Source of the DNA: LMUY01 sp965276785
GTDB lineage: Bacteria > Pseudomonadota > Alphaproteobacteria > Acetobacterales > Acetobacteraceae
NCBI GenBank assembly: GCA_965276785.1
Contig: OZ255629.1
Location: forward strand, 3,038,001-3,102,000
Direction: 5' to 3'
Length of the DNA: 64,000 nt
The position numbers and the translations under genes were made by a program. Below the pieces are notes generated by a model. That model saw nothing but the letters and a program-made list of their open reading frames with translations, was not told the DNA's origin and did not search any database. This document shows positions 23,073 through 31,230 of the stretch, piece by piece (within the stretch, counting starts at the first letter, position 1; the number at the start of each line of letters is the position of its first letter).

Positions 23073-25157
23073 TCAAGCCGCCCGCCCCAGTATCAGGGGC
23101 GGCATCTTCGTCGCCAACCAGTCGTTGTAGAGCTCGAGACCATCGCTCGGCTTGTCGTGGGCGTAGTTGTCGAGCACCGTCTTGAGCGTGTCGTGAAGGA
23201 TATGCGCCACCGTCAGGTAATCCTTCGGATGCGCCCTCAGCCAAGCGGTCGCTATAATGTGGCGGAACGCATGTGTCCTGAACCCCAGGGTGTCGATGTC
23301 CTCCTGGACGTAGCGGCCGGTCAGGCTGAGAACCACGGACGCCATGCCGCTGCTGTCGAAGTGGTGCCCATCCTTGCTGACGAAGACCCGGTCCGTCGCG
23401 TCGGCCGACCTCAGGAGGACGGGCCTGGCCTTCGTGATGTAGAGCTCGACCAGGGGATGGAGGCACTTCGGGACGGGGACGTCGTATGTCTCCTTGGCCG
23501 CGCCACGCTCGTTCTTGAAGTCGCTGGGCTGGAACAACAGCCGCCAGCCACCGTCCTTCGACCGGTAGAGATTGCCCTGGTCGTCCTGTGTGGGTTTTTC
23601 CACATACCGCATCTCGCGGTAGTTCCGGTTGCGCAGCGGGTTCGAGGCCAGCATGCGGAGTAGGAGCTGATCGCGCACCCAGACCGCGAGCAGCACGGAC
23701 CCGCTCCACCCGGACACCAGTCTCCCGACCGGACGGTCCGCGGCGTGGTTCTCGATGATGGTGTTGATGACGCCGATCAGGTCCCGCTGATCCAGGATCG
23801 GCTTCAGCTTGTCCCGAGCGGCGCGGCTGTTGCCGGCGTTGGCGAACGGCATCAGGTCCTGCAGTTCCGTCGTCCAGGTCGCGCACCTGGCGGCCCAAGC
23901 CCTCGTGGCGGCTGCATACGCCTGCCGGAAGTCCGCGCCGATGATCTCGGCCCGCGCGATACCGGCCTTCGAGTAGGCCCATGCGCACTCCACCTGTTGG
24001 GCCAGGAAGCCCTTCTCGGGCTGTAGGAGCGTGAGCGCATCCTTGATGAACAGGTCCGGAATGGACCCATGCCTGTTCTTGTGCCACTCGACGAACTCGG
24101 CCACGAGATCCGGATCGACCAAGTGGGCGGGCGTCAGGTCGTCCAGGAGCATGGCCCGACCCATGAATAGCGGGGCGAGCGCCGCGATATCCCTCGGTTC
24201 GAGGAGCTTTCTCTTCCAGTGGCAATTCGCGACGACATAATCGCGCGCACCCTCCAACGTGTCGGGCAGGAGCAGCCAGCCGACGTATGTCCGCAGGCGC
24301 CCTTCCATCATGGCCTTGGCGGGGATGGGGACATCCGCCCTGGTGACGATGCGCCAGGTCTTCCCCGCCCGCTTGATGGCGCTCCCGCCGGCGTTGCGGA
24401 GGATCCTGACAGTCCCCTTCAGCGTGGCGAGCCTCTCGAAGAACCCGCCGATCGGATCTGGAAGCCGTTGGGGGCGAAGCCTGATGGCAGTCAGGGATAC
24501 CTTGCCGACCCGGGCCTTCCGCCGCGCCGTCAGGTCAATGGCTGCCCTACCAGTCTTCCTCCTCGGCGCCAGCTTCGAGGCCAATGCGCCGGCCGGGATC
24601 CCAAGGATATCCTCGAGGCGCGCGGCCACCGCCGTGTTGCCGGCGCCCGCGCTGGCCCGCGCCAATTCCGGCTTGGCCCAACGATACAGTGTGTCCAGGG
24701 TCGTGCCGGCCCGCTGCGCGACCTCCGTCTTGGTGACGCCGGGGTTGGCTCCCAGGTATGCGGACAGCGCGCGGCCAAGCACCTCGGAGAAGAGGGCGGC
24801 CTCGGGCGCCTGCTTCTGCACGAGCAACCTCGCCATCGTATTCCATGCCTTTAGGCGGCTCCTATAGGGGCCGATCGTCTCGGCGGCGAAGGACGTCTTC
24901 TCTTCGAACGACTGGAGGCTCGGACGGAAGTCGCCGTCCGACACACCCATCAGCGGCGTGAACGCGTCCTCGTCCGCCAGGCCGTGGGCGCGGGCGAAGC
25001 TGCGCAGCGCGGCCTCATTGCTTGCGACGGCGTTCCGCGGGGCCTCGCCGTGTCGCACACGCCGCCTTCCCTCGATCATCAGGGCCTTGAACGTCAGCCG
25101 GGACGCGTGGTCGCTGGAATCTTGGGCTTGGCGGCTTGCCGCACTGTCCTCGTTCAT
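23073..25157 (-). CDS. Large tyrosine recombinase with an internal helix-turn-helix
   Basis: 694 residues from MNEDSAASRQAQDSS; the frame is open to 25247 but the start is placed here. The C-terminal third is a tyrosine recombinase: Arg in NPLRNRNYREMRY, HAFRHIIATAW (His629 and Arg632), and HILHDTLKTVLDNYAH with Tyr665 as nucleophile. Residues about 140-185 hold an XRE-like HTH (TKTEVAQRAGTTLDTLYRWAKPELA), followed by KTGRAAIDLTARRKARV. That makes it about 300 residues longer than ordinary integrases. It probably acts in excision, integration or resolution, and the HTH could add DNA-binding specificity or self-regulation. It is coupled to the Prim-Pol gene (1-base gap). Confidence 0.8.
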   Translation of the reverse strand: MNEDSAASRQAQDSSDHASRLTFKALMIEGRRRVRHGEAPRNAVASNEAALRSFARAHGLADEDAFTPLMGVSDGDFRPSLQSFEEKTSFAAETIGPYRSRLKAWNTMARLLVQKQAPEAALFSEVLGRALSAYLGANPGVTKTEVAQRAGTTLDTLYRWAKPELARASAGAGNTAVAARLEDILGIPAGALASKLAPRRKTGRAAIDLTARRKARVGKVSLTAIRLRPQRLPDPIGGFFERLATLKGTVRILRNAGGSAIKRAGKTWRIVTRADVPIPAKAMMEGRLRTYVGWLLLPDTLEGARDYVVANCHWKRKLLEPRDIAALAPLFMGRAMLLDDLTPAHLVDPDLVAEFVEWHKNRHGSIPDLFIKDALTLLQPEKGFLAQQVECAWAYSKAGIARAEIIGADFRQAYAAATRAWAARCATWTTELQDLMPFANAGNSRAARDKLKPILDQRDLIGVINTIIENHAADRPVGRLVSGWSGSVLLAVWVRDQLLLRMLASNPLRNRNYREMRYVEKPTQDDQGNLYRSKDGGWRLLFQPSDFKNERGAAKETYDVPVPKCLHPLVELYITKARPVLLRSADATDRVFVSKDGHHFDSSGMASVVLSLTGRYVQEDIDTLGFRTHAFRHIIATAWLRAHPKDYLTVAHILHDTLKTVLDNYAHDKPSDGLELYNDWLATKMPPLILGRAA

Positions 25158-25273
25158 CTCGAATTCCCGCACGTCGGCCCGTGACGCCACCCATCGGTTG
25201 CGCCCGGTCCCCGGGTTGACTAGGTTCGAGACAGGTCCCGGGTCCACTCGGAATCCTCTCTCGCCTAGGGATG

Positions 25274-25307
25274 CAACGGGCGCCGGCTGCCAGGCCGGCG
25301 CCCGTTG
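25274..25307. terminator. Strong hairpin between the alpA-like and recombinase genes
   Basis: CAACGGGCGCCGGC and its exact complement form a 14-bp stem with a 6-base TGCCAG loop. No long T-run follows on either strand (TTGCTTG on the plus side), so it may be a bidirectional or Rho-assisted terminator. It would separate alpA-like transcription from the recombinase, which starts at 25157. Confidence 0.55.
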
Positions 25308-25431
25308 TTGCTTGTGTCCGCCCTACGGGGCGTTGATGCGTTCACATGCTAGGTCTGCCTTCGCGGCAGGGCCGCCATGGGGGTGGGCCACATCGGTGGA
25401 TCGAGCACGACGCGGCCTTGCGGCATCGCCA

Positions 25432-25683
25432 TCACGTTGACGCCCCGTCGCGGGGAGCGGCCGGCGGCGTTTGTCCCCGGTCGTCGATCCACGCCGCCAG
25501 CTCGGTTGAACGCCAGTAGTTGCGCTTGTTGATGGTGAGCGGCCGGGGGAAGCGGAGCGCGGAGTCGTTGCGCCAGCGCCAGAGCGCCATCGCGGAGATC
25601 CGGCCCAACCGAGCCCGGACCTGACCGCTGTTGAGCAGCAATCCTCCGTCTTCGGGATCATCGGACGCGACCTCCAACACCAT
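25432..25683 (-). CDS. AlpA/MerR-type HTH regulator (excisionase-like)
   Basis: 83 residues. The centre matches the helix-turn-helix of AlpA/excisionase proteins: LLNSGQVRARLGRISAMALWRWRNDSALRFPRPLTINKRNYWRSTELAAWIDDR, with the WRWRN recognition helix and the wing ending in AAWI. AGGGGGATACGC precedes the ATG and is a good ribosome binding site. AlpA-type proteins in P4-like islands activate integrase or excision genes. It lies between two recombinase genes on the same strand, which suits a switch that promotes excision. Confidence 0.85.
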   Translation of the reverse strand: MVLEVASDDPEDGGLLLNSGQVRARLGRISAMALWRWRNDSALRFPRPLTINKRNYWRSTELAAWIDDRGQTPPAAPRDGAST

Positions 25684-26071
25684 GCGTATCCCCCTGCGAT
25701 CGACGACACCGTGATGCCGCGTTCAGTCTCGTTCGATCTGGATACCCCTGTCCGGTTGCACCGGGGAGTTCGAAGGGTGGCGTCTATGTTCTGCCTGGCA
25801 AAACCTCGCTGCGACGTTTTGCCTTCCGGTCGCACCCGAGCTCATTGCAGCAGCGATGCCCCATCGACGTCACACGCTTGCGCCTTGGCTGGTGCGGACC
25901 TCGGTTGACGCCGGATGGCGGATCGCTGCGCTGGGCTAGTCCCCGCGGCAGGCCGGAGACCGCGCCAACCCAACCTGGCAGTGCGAGGGTGTTCCGATCA
26001 CCGTCGGCGTCCCAATGGGCTCGAACCTGCGCACCGCATGGTGCAGGATGCACGCAAGCGATCGCGCTCCT
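25684..26071. other. Upstream region of the alpA-like gene
   Basis: About 390 bases without a convincing gene, holding the alpA promoter region and an inverted repeat at 25797-25823. No other structure was recognised. Confidence 0.4.
25797..25823. repeat. Inverted repeat upstream of the alpA-like gene
   Basis: GGCAAAAC (25797-25804) and GTTTTGCC (25816-25823) are perfect 8-base arms around an 11-base spacer. The site lies 114-140 bases upstream of the alpA-like start. It could be an operator for an island regulator or the end of the upstream transcript. No T-run follows. Confidence 0.45.
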
Positions 26072-26671
26072 TCAGGCGCGCCGTAGCGCCTTGCCCCGCT
26101 TGACCCGCTTGCGGACCACGCCGTCCTCGCGGACGGTCCCTGCGTCTATCTTGAGATCCTCCAGCTTCTGAGGGCGATCGCCAGTCGGGGTCTGGACGCT
26201 TCGCAAGAAATCCAGGCGCCCGGCCAGGTCGATGTCGGCCTTGTCGGCGCCGAAGTCCCTGAATGCGTTCTTGCCGCGCCGGGTCAGACCCAATGCCTGG
26301 GGAACGCGTTGCGCGGCCCCGCGCGGGGTCAAGACCCGCTTCTCCCTCGTCTCCACGGCGACGGGTTCGCCACGCCGCCGGACGCCCCGGGCGATGGCGA
26401 GGACGTTGCCGAGAGCCGGATGCAGCCAGTCGAGGCACCATTCCGGGATCGCAAACGCGGGGTCGACGCCTCGTGCGGTCGCCAAGCGCGGGTCGCTGAC
26501 GATGTGGAGGGCCCAGATGGCGTACAGCGGGTTGCCGGTCTCGCCGTATAGTCTCCGCGCATACTCAAGGTTGGAGTGGAGTGCAGGGGCAAGCCCCACT
26601 GCCTGCGGATTGGTCGTGCGGCCGCTATCGACCGGTGCGCCCCGGCCGTCCGGTGTGTTCGTCTCTCCCAC
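26072..26671 (-). CDS. Unknown island protein coupled to the integrase
   Basis: 199 residues from a GTG that begins one base past the integrase stop (TGA-C-GTG), with GGGGGAG upstream as ribosome binding site. The frame extends further upstream within the integrase gene, but this start fits the coupling. Residues about 30-90 are SNLEYARRLYGETGNPLYAIWALHIVSDPRLATARG, then IPEWCLDWLHPALGNVLAIARG. A helical, basic C-terminus follows (GKNAFRDFGADKADIDLAGRLDFLRSVQTPTG, ending in KRVKRGKALRRA). The basic tail suggests nucleic-acid contact, but no family is recognised. It could assist the integrase or be an independent regulator. Confidence 0.6.
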   Translation of the reverse strand: MGETNTPDGRGAPVDSGRTTNPQAVGLAPALHSNLEYARRLYGETGNPLYAIWALHIVSDPRLATARGVDPAFAIPEWCLDWLHPALGNVLAIARGVRRRGEPVAVETREKRVLTPRGAAQRVPQALGLTRRGKNAFRDFGADKADIDLAGRLDFLRSVQTPTGDRPQKLEDLKIDAGTVREDGVVRKRVKRGKALRRA

Positions 26672-26672
26672 G

Positions 26673-28007
26673 TCAAGCTCCCCCGGCCGCGACGGGGCTC
26701 CCGCCACCGGGCCGCGCGGCCGCCACCAGTTTGACGACGAACGCGGACCACACCTCGAGCGCGCCCTGCTTCTCGGCGAAGTATTCCCACAGGTCATAGA
26801 CCGTGTCCGTCACGGTGCGGGGGGCGTGGTCCAGGATCTTTGAGATGACGTGCTTCTGGATCCCGAGGCGCCCGAGGTTGGTCGCACATGACCGCCGCAG
26901 GTCGTGGATCGTCCACGCCGGCATCGGCCCACTCCCCCTCGCCTCGCGTGCGGTGGCGATGAGCGCGTCCACGTCGCGCTTGGCCTTCGAGTACCCGCTG
27001 ATCGGGGTGGAGCCGTTCGTCGTGAAGACGAATCCCGCGAGGCCGCCGCCGGGCGCGGAGCAGCGCGGCACCGCCTTGATCATGGCCGCGACTGCCACGG
27101 GGATCGGCACCGCGCTCCGCCGCTTCATCTTCGTCAGGTTCATCCAGACCGACGCATCCATGTCGAGGTCCGCCCAGCGCATCCGCGCCACCTCGGTCCG
27201 GCGCTGGCCCAGCAACAATGCGAGCTTCATGAACGTCCCGAACGGATAGCCGAGGGCGTCCATCGCGGCCCAGGCGTCCGCGATCTCGGTATCGGACAGG
27301 ACGCGCGACCTCTTCTTCTCCTCACCCGGCTTCTCGACCAGCGCGCACGGGTTGGCCGGCATCAGGTCCTGGCGGACCGCCCAGCCGAAGAGCGCGCTGA
27401 GAGCCGACAGCACGCGGTTGGCGGCGATCGGACCGCCCCGCGCCGCCGTTCGCCCGCCGGCACGGGCGGGAACCTCGCCCGCCGCCACCGCCATCACGAG
27501 CGTCCGAACATCCGCGCGCATGATTGAGGCGATCGGACGGTCGCGCCAGCGCGGCAGGACGTGGTTGTCGAGATTGCGCCAGGTCTCCGCCGCGTAGCGC
27601 GGCGACGGCTTCTTCCCCTTCCGCACCGGCATGCCGCCGGACATGAACGCTTCGACCGCCGCGCCGAAGGTCCGGGCCGCTGCCGCATCCGCGGCGTGGG
27701 CCGCCTGCGCCCGGGTGGCCGCCGGATCACCCCCGGACGTGAGGGCGACCTGCAGGCCCCCGGCCTCCCTCCGGGCCGCCTCGAGCGACACCTCGGGGTA
27801 GGTGCCGAGCGTCATGCGCACCTGCCGCCCGGCACCGCGCTCGCGATAGTAGAACATCCAGGTCTTGCGCCCGCGGGGATGCCGCCCGGTCGGCAGCGCG
27901 ACGCGCAGCCCGAAGCCGGGGAGGGTCGCATCGTAGTAATCGGTCCGCCGGCCATCCCGCGCCTGGAGGCGTTGCACGGCCGCGTCCGTCAGCCTCAGCC
28001 TCGGCAC
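26673..28007 (-). CDS. int: P4-type tyrosine integrase
   Basis: 444 residues, typical for P4/DUF4102 integrases. The N-terminal arm-binding domain (RLTDAAVQRLQARDGRRTDYYDATLPGFGLRV, then TWMFYYRERG and MTLGTYPEVSLEAARREA) is characteristic of this group. The catalytic part has Arg in LLLGQRRTEVARMRW, HDLRRSCATNLG (His368 and Arg371), LDHAP, and Tyr404 in TVYDLWEY as the nucleophile. It would integrate the island into a tRNA 3' end by strand exchange. The adjoining tRNA-Arg remnant at 28175-28224 is the expected attachment site. Transcription runs away from that site into the island. Confidence 0.95.
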   Translation of the reverse strand: MPRLRLTDAAVQRLQARDGRRTDYYDATLPGFGLRVALPTGRHPRGRKTWMFYYRERGAGRQVRMTLGTYPEVSLEAARREAGGLQVALTSGGDPAATRAQAAHAADAAAARTFGAAVEAFMSGGMPVRKGKKPSPRYAAETWRNLDNHVLPRWRDRPIASIMRADVRTLVMAVAAGEVPARAGGRTAARGGPIAANRVLSALSALFGWAVRQDLMPANPCALVEKPGEEKKRSRVLSDTEIADAWAAMDALGYPFGTFMKLALLLGQRRTEVARMRWADLDMDASVWMNLTKMKRRSAVPIPVAVAAMIKAVPRCSAPGGGLAGFVFTTNGSTPISGYSKAKRDVDALIATAREARGSGPMPAWTIHDLRRSCATNLGRLGIQKHVISKILDHAPRTVTDTVYDLWEYFAEKQGALEVWSAFVVKLVAAARPGGGSPVAAGGA

Positions 28008-28174
28008 GGCGCTACGCCCGCTCTTCTGGGTAGCGCCTGGGTAGCAAATCCATGCTGATATGCCCCGTTATGTAGTGTTACGATCGGCCACGACGAATCG
28101 CCGCGGCGACCATATTCATAGGCATTTACAGTGACTTGCGCGAGCGGATAGTTCGGGTATGTTGTGGCGTGTCA

Positions 28175-28224
28175 CCAGACTACGAATCTGGGGGTTGGAA
28201 GTTCGAGTCTTTCCGGGCGCGCCA
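28175..28224 (+). other. tRNA-Arg(ACG) 3' remnant, putative attR of the island
   Basis: The segment folds like the 3' part of a tRNA. It has anticodon stem CCAGA/TCTGG with loop CTACGAA (anticodon ACG), a 5-base variable region, T-arm GGAAG/CTTTC around TTCGAGT, acceptor strand CGGGCGC, G discriminator and encoded CCA. The upstream bases (28148-28174) lack the matching GCGCCCG acceptor and a normal D-arm, so this is not a whole tRNA. Such a fragment running from anticodon to CCA is the usual duplicated half of a tRNA target. The integrase lies beside it, so the intact tRNA-Arg should lie at the island's other end, left of the window. Confidence 0.75.
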
Positions 28225-28313
28225 CTGATAGTAGAACATCGCGAACTCGGAACTGACATTGACCCCGCCCGTCGAGCTGCCGCCATATTGGTGGACGCAT
28301 GAAGCCTTCGGTC

Positions 28314-28832
28314 CTAGGCCTTCTTCTTCCGCACCGCCCCTCGCCTAGTGTTCCCCGGGGCAGCCGCTTTCTGCACCTGACAGGAGCCAAGCTCCGGCGG
28401 AACCAGATCCTTGCCCGCGGCATATTCCGGCAACACGCTGGAGGAGGGCAGCGCCATCACCTCGTCAAACACCGACCGGTTGCGCGGGCAAAAATCGCTG
28501 CCTTGATGCTGGCCCAGTTCACCCTGCTCATTGGCCAGCAAGGTTATGTAGCTGTCATACTGTTTTTGCGCCAAGCGGCCATATTCGTGCTTGAACCAGG
28601 CATTCACCACCCCGTCCTCCCGCACAAGTTCACTGCGATACCGCTCTATGAAGCCATTATAGGCATCCTCGTCGCTGCAGCCCACCGCAAGCACCGAAAG
28701 TTCGCTCTTGAGCGCGCCGATCTCGAAGGCGGATTGGTCGGCGCTGGACGGGCAGCGTAGCTGCGCGCTGGCCACGTTGGCGCAGAGCAGGCCAAAACTG
28801 GCCACGAGCGTGGGGGCAAAACGGCGGCTCAT
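28314..28832 (-). CDS. Exported protein of unknown function
   Basis: 172 residues with a signal peptide (MSRRFAPTLVASFGLLCANVASAQ, cleavage near residue 23). The mature domain contains RCPSS, VLAVGCSDEDAYNGFIERYRSEL, FKHEYGRLAQKQYDSYITLLANEQG, SDFCPRNRSVFDEVMAL and LGSCQVQK. The four cysteines could form two disulfides in the periplasm. The C-terminus is basic (TRRGAVRKKKA). No family is recognised. It overlaps the lipoprotein gene by four bases, so the two are co-transcribed on the minus strand. It is the first chromosomal gene right of the island boundary. Confidence 0.7.
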   Translation of the reverse strand: MSRRFAPTLVASFGLLCANVASAQLRCPSSADQSAFEIGALKSELSVLAVGCSDEDAYNGFIERYRSELVREDGVVNAWFKHEYGRLAQKQYDSYITLLANEQGELGQHQGSDFCPRNRSVFDEVMALPSSSVLPEYAAGKDLVPPELGSCQVQKAAAPGNTRRGAVRKKKA

Positions 28833-29356
28833 TTCCTAACTCCTTTGCGTATCGGTTGGGCGCGAGCGGGGCTCGGCGTGGGGCTCTGCGGCGGGAGGCT
28901 GGCGGCGGGCTTGGGCGTCTCAGCCGCCGCGTTCACCGGCCTCACATCGACCGCCAGAGTGGCGTTCCCCGGAATCAGCAGAACGGCAAAGCTGTCGGGC
29001 GCCGGCGTGCCGTCGGGCGTGTAGTCCACCCGCGTGTCGTCGCCGACAGTATGGATATAGACGTGGCCCCGCTCCGGCCGACGCTGCACCAGCCCCGCAG
29101 CATAGGGCTTGCCGCCATTTGCCACTACCAAGCCGCACCAGCCGCCGCCGCCCGTGGTCATGCTCGCCGTCACCGTCTTGCCACCTTCGGGCTGGACCGG
29201 TTGGGTGGTGCAGGTCTTGGCCTTGCCTTGCAGGTCGCTGGCGTAGACGGTCGCGTGGGACTGCGGCAGCGCAATGGGTTGAGTGCAGCCTCCAAGCAGG
29301 CCGGCCAGGAGCGCCAAGGTCGCTACGCTCGTCGAGGCGCCGGTCTTGGAGATCAT
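28829..29356 (-). CDS. Putative lipoprotein
   Basis: 175 residues. The N-terminus VATLALLAGLLGGCTQP carries a lipobox (LLGGC, Cys24), so it is likely exported and lipid-anchored. The body is beta-rich (YASDLQGKAKTCTTQPVQPEGG, TGGGGWCGLVVANGGKPYAAGLVQRRPERGHVYIHTVGDDTRVDYTPDG, SFAVLLIPGNATLAVDVRPV). A C-terminal proline-rich and basic tail may cross the cell wall. The short beta domain resembles periplasmic single-domain lipoproteins of unknown function. It is translationally coupled to the gene downstream through a four-base overlap. Confidence 0.75.
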   Translation of the reverse strand: MISKTGASTSVATLALLAGLLGGCTQPIALPQSHATVYASDLQGKAKTCTTQPVQPEGGKTVTASMTTGGGGWCGLVVANGGKPYAAGLVQRRPERGHVYIHTVGDDTRVDYTPDGTPAPDSFAVLLIPGNATLAVDVRPVNAAAETPKPAASLPPQSPTPSPARAQPIRKGVRK

Positions 29357-29456
29357 CGTTCAGCGTACTCCATTGAGACTGCTCCACGACTCGCGCGCGC
29401 GGTCTGCGCGACAGGGCGCCGGGGTATTAGCGCAGCGGCAAGCGGCTGCAAACTGT

Positions 29457-29484
29457 TTGACTTGTTCCGACCCGGCGCTATAAC
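29457..29484 (+). promoter_or_regulatory. Sigma-70-type promoter for the rplU operon
   Basis: A -35 box TTGACT (29457-29462) and a -10 box TATAAC (29479-29484) are separated by 16 bases. Transcription would begin near 29491, about 65 bases before rplU. There are no plus-strand genes immediately upstream, so this is the likely start of rplU-rpmA-obgE-proB. Confidence 0.65.
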
Positions 29485-29557
29485 GCGCCGCCCGGCAGCT
29501 GGAGGCTCCAGCCGCCCGAATGCTTTTGCGCGCGTTGCGTTGGTAGGATCAGCTTCG

Positions 29558-29872
29558 ATGTTTGCAGTCATCCGCACCGGCGGAAAGCAGTACCGCGTTA
29601 CCCCCGAGCTTGTGCTGAAGGTGGAGAAGCTGGAGGCGGAGCCCGGCAGCACCGTTACCTTCACCGACGTGCTCGCCATGGGCGGCGAAGCGGGGCTCAC
29701 CATCGGCGCCCCTGTGGTCGCGGGCGCCTCGGTGACGGCGACGGTGGTGGCGCAGGATCGGTTGGACAAAGTCATTATCTTCAAAAAGCGCCGGCGTCAG
29801 AACAGCCGACGCAAGAACGGGCATCGTCAGCACGTTACGGTGTTGCGCATCGCCGACATCAACGCCGCTTGA
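29558..29872 (+). CDS. rplU: 50S ribosomal protein L21
   Basis: 104 residues, full length for bL21. MFAVIRTGGKQYRV is the family N-terminus, and EKLEAEPGSTVTFTDVLAMGG and IIFKKRRRQNSRRKNGHRQHVTVLRIADI give the RNA-binding loop and C-terminal strand. The protein binds 23S rRNA in the large subunit. It leads the usual rplU-rpmA pair with L27 18 bases downstream. Confidence 0.97.
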   Translation: MFAVIRTGGKQYRVTPELVLKVEKLEAEPGSTVTFTDVLAMGGEAGLTIGAPVVAGASVTATVVAQDRLDKVIIFKKRRRQNSRRKNGHRQHVTVLRIADINAA

Positions 29873-29889
29873 AATAGAGGCATAGCAAG

Positions 29890-30156
29890 ATGGCACATAA
29901 GAAGGCAGGCGGCTCGTCGCGCAACGGCCGCGACACCGAGGGGCGGCGCCTTGGAGTGAAGAAGTTCGGTGGCGAGAGTGTGGTCGCGGGCAATATCATT
30001 ATTCGCCAGCGGGGCACCAAGGTGAAGCCGGGGCTGAACGTCGGCGTCGGCAAGGACCATACCCTTTTCGCGCTGAAGAATGGCCAGGTGGTGTTCTCCC
30101 GCCGGGCAGAAGGGCGCGTGCACGTCTCGGTGGCGGTTCCCGCCGCAGCGGAATAG
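29890..30156 (+). CDS. rpmA: 50S ribosomal protein L27
   Basis: 88 residues, full length. MAHKKAGGSSRNGRDTEGRRLGVKKFGGESVVAGNIIIRQRGTK is the hallmark start; the basic N-terminal tail reaches the peptidyl-transferase centre. No leader of the Firmicutes type is present. It lies between rplU and obgE in the standard order; obgE follows after 69 bases. Confidence 0.97.
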   Translation: MAHKKAGGSSRNGRDTEGRRLGVKKFGGESVVAGNIIIRQRGTKVKPGLNVGVGKDHTLFALKNGQVVFSRRAEGRVHVSVAVPAAAE

Positions 30157-30225
30157 CTTCTCCATCGCCGTTGCGATGAGGCAGGGTCGGCGTAAGCCGG
30201 CCCTTTTGCGTTTGGACCCGCCGCG

Positions 30226-31230
30226 ATGAAGTTCCTCGACCAAGCCAAAATCTACGTACGCTCCGGCGATGGCGGCGATGGCGTCGTCGCGTTCCGGCGC
30301 GAACGGTTCATTGAGTTCGGCGGGCCGGATGGCGGCACGGGGGGCAAGGGTGGAGACGTGATTTTCCAGGCCGTCGCCAACCTCAATACCTTGATCGACT
30401 TCCGTTACACCCAGCATTTTCGCGCTAAGAAGGGCGGCAATGGCGCGGGCTCAGACCGCACCGGCGCCGGGTCGGAGGACGTGGTGATCTGCGTTCCGGT
30501 CGGCACCCAGATCATGAACGACGATCGCGCGTTGCTCCTGGCCGACCTCGATGCGCCGGGCAAGCGGGTGACGCTATGCCGGGGCGGCGATGGCGGCCAC
30601 GGCAACGCGCATTTCAAGACCAGCACCAACCGCGCGCCGCGCCGGGCCGACAAAGGCTGGCCCGGCGAGGAGCGTTGGGTCTGGCTGCGCTTGAAGCTGA
30701 TTGCCGATGTCGGGCTGGTGGGTTTGCCCAATGCGGGCAAGAGCACCTTTTTGGCCGCCGTATCCGCGGCGCGGCCGAAGATCGCCGACTACCCGTTTAC
30801 CACCCTGCATCCCCAATTGGGCGTCGTCCGGCTGTCGCATGCGGAGGAGTTCGTGATTGCGGACATCCCAGGCTTGATCGAGGGGGCCCACGAGGGGGCC
30901 GGGCTGGGCGACCGCTTTCTCGGCCACGTCGAACGATGCGCCGTGTTGCTGCACCTGGTGGATGGCGCCGCCGGCAATGTCGTGGCCGCCTGGCGCACCG
31001 TCCGCGAGGAACTGGCGGCTTATGGCGGCGGCTTGGCCGACAAGCCAGAGTTGCTGGCGCTCAACAAGTCCGACGCGATGAGCTCGCGCCAGGCGTCGGC
31101 CCGGTGCAGCGCCCTCGAACGCGCCTCTGGCCAGGAGGTCGCGCTGATGTCGGGCGTGGCTGGCGAGGGTGTGCAGGCGGTGCTGCGCCGCCTGATGATC
31201 GCCACCAAGGCCGCCCGCGTGGCGGCGTGA
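30226..31230 (+). CDS. obgE: GTPase Obg/CgtA
   Basis: 334 residues. An Obg domain (residues about 1-158) shows glycine-rich turns such as SGDGGDGVVAFRRE, GGPDGGTGGKGGDV and GGDGGHGN. The G domain follows with G1 GLPNAGKST near residue 169, switch region YPFTTLHPQLG, G3 DIPGLIEGAHEGAGLG and G4 NKSD near residue 285. No C-terminal OCT domain is present, as usual in this group. Obg GTPases link ribosome assembly and growth control. The gene is in the L21-L27-Obg-ProB order common in alphaproteobacteria, and its stop overlaps the proB start. Confidence 0.97.
   Translation: MKFLDQAKIYVRSGDGGDGVVAFRRERFIEFGGPDGGTGGKGGDVIFQAVANLNTLIDFRYTQHFRAKKGGNGAGSDRTGAGSEDVVICVPVGTQIMNDDRALLLADLDAPGKRVTLCRGGDGGHGNAHFKTSTNRAPRRADKGWPGEERWVWLRLKLIADVGLVGLPNAGKSTFLAAVSAARPKIADYPFTTLHPQLGVVRLSHAEEFVIADIPGLIEGAHEGAGLGDRFLGHVERCAVLLHLVDGAAGNVVAAWRTVREELAAYGGGLADKPELLALNKSDAMSSRQASARCSALERASGQEVALMSGVAGEGVQAVLRRLMIATKAARVAA

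Noticed and set aside
28175..28224. A functional tRNA-Arg gene
   Set aside because: The 3' half is tRNA-like, but the 5' acceptor strand and D-arm are missing, so it is scored as an attachment-site remnant.
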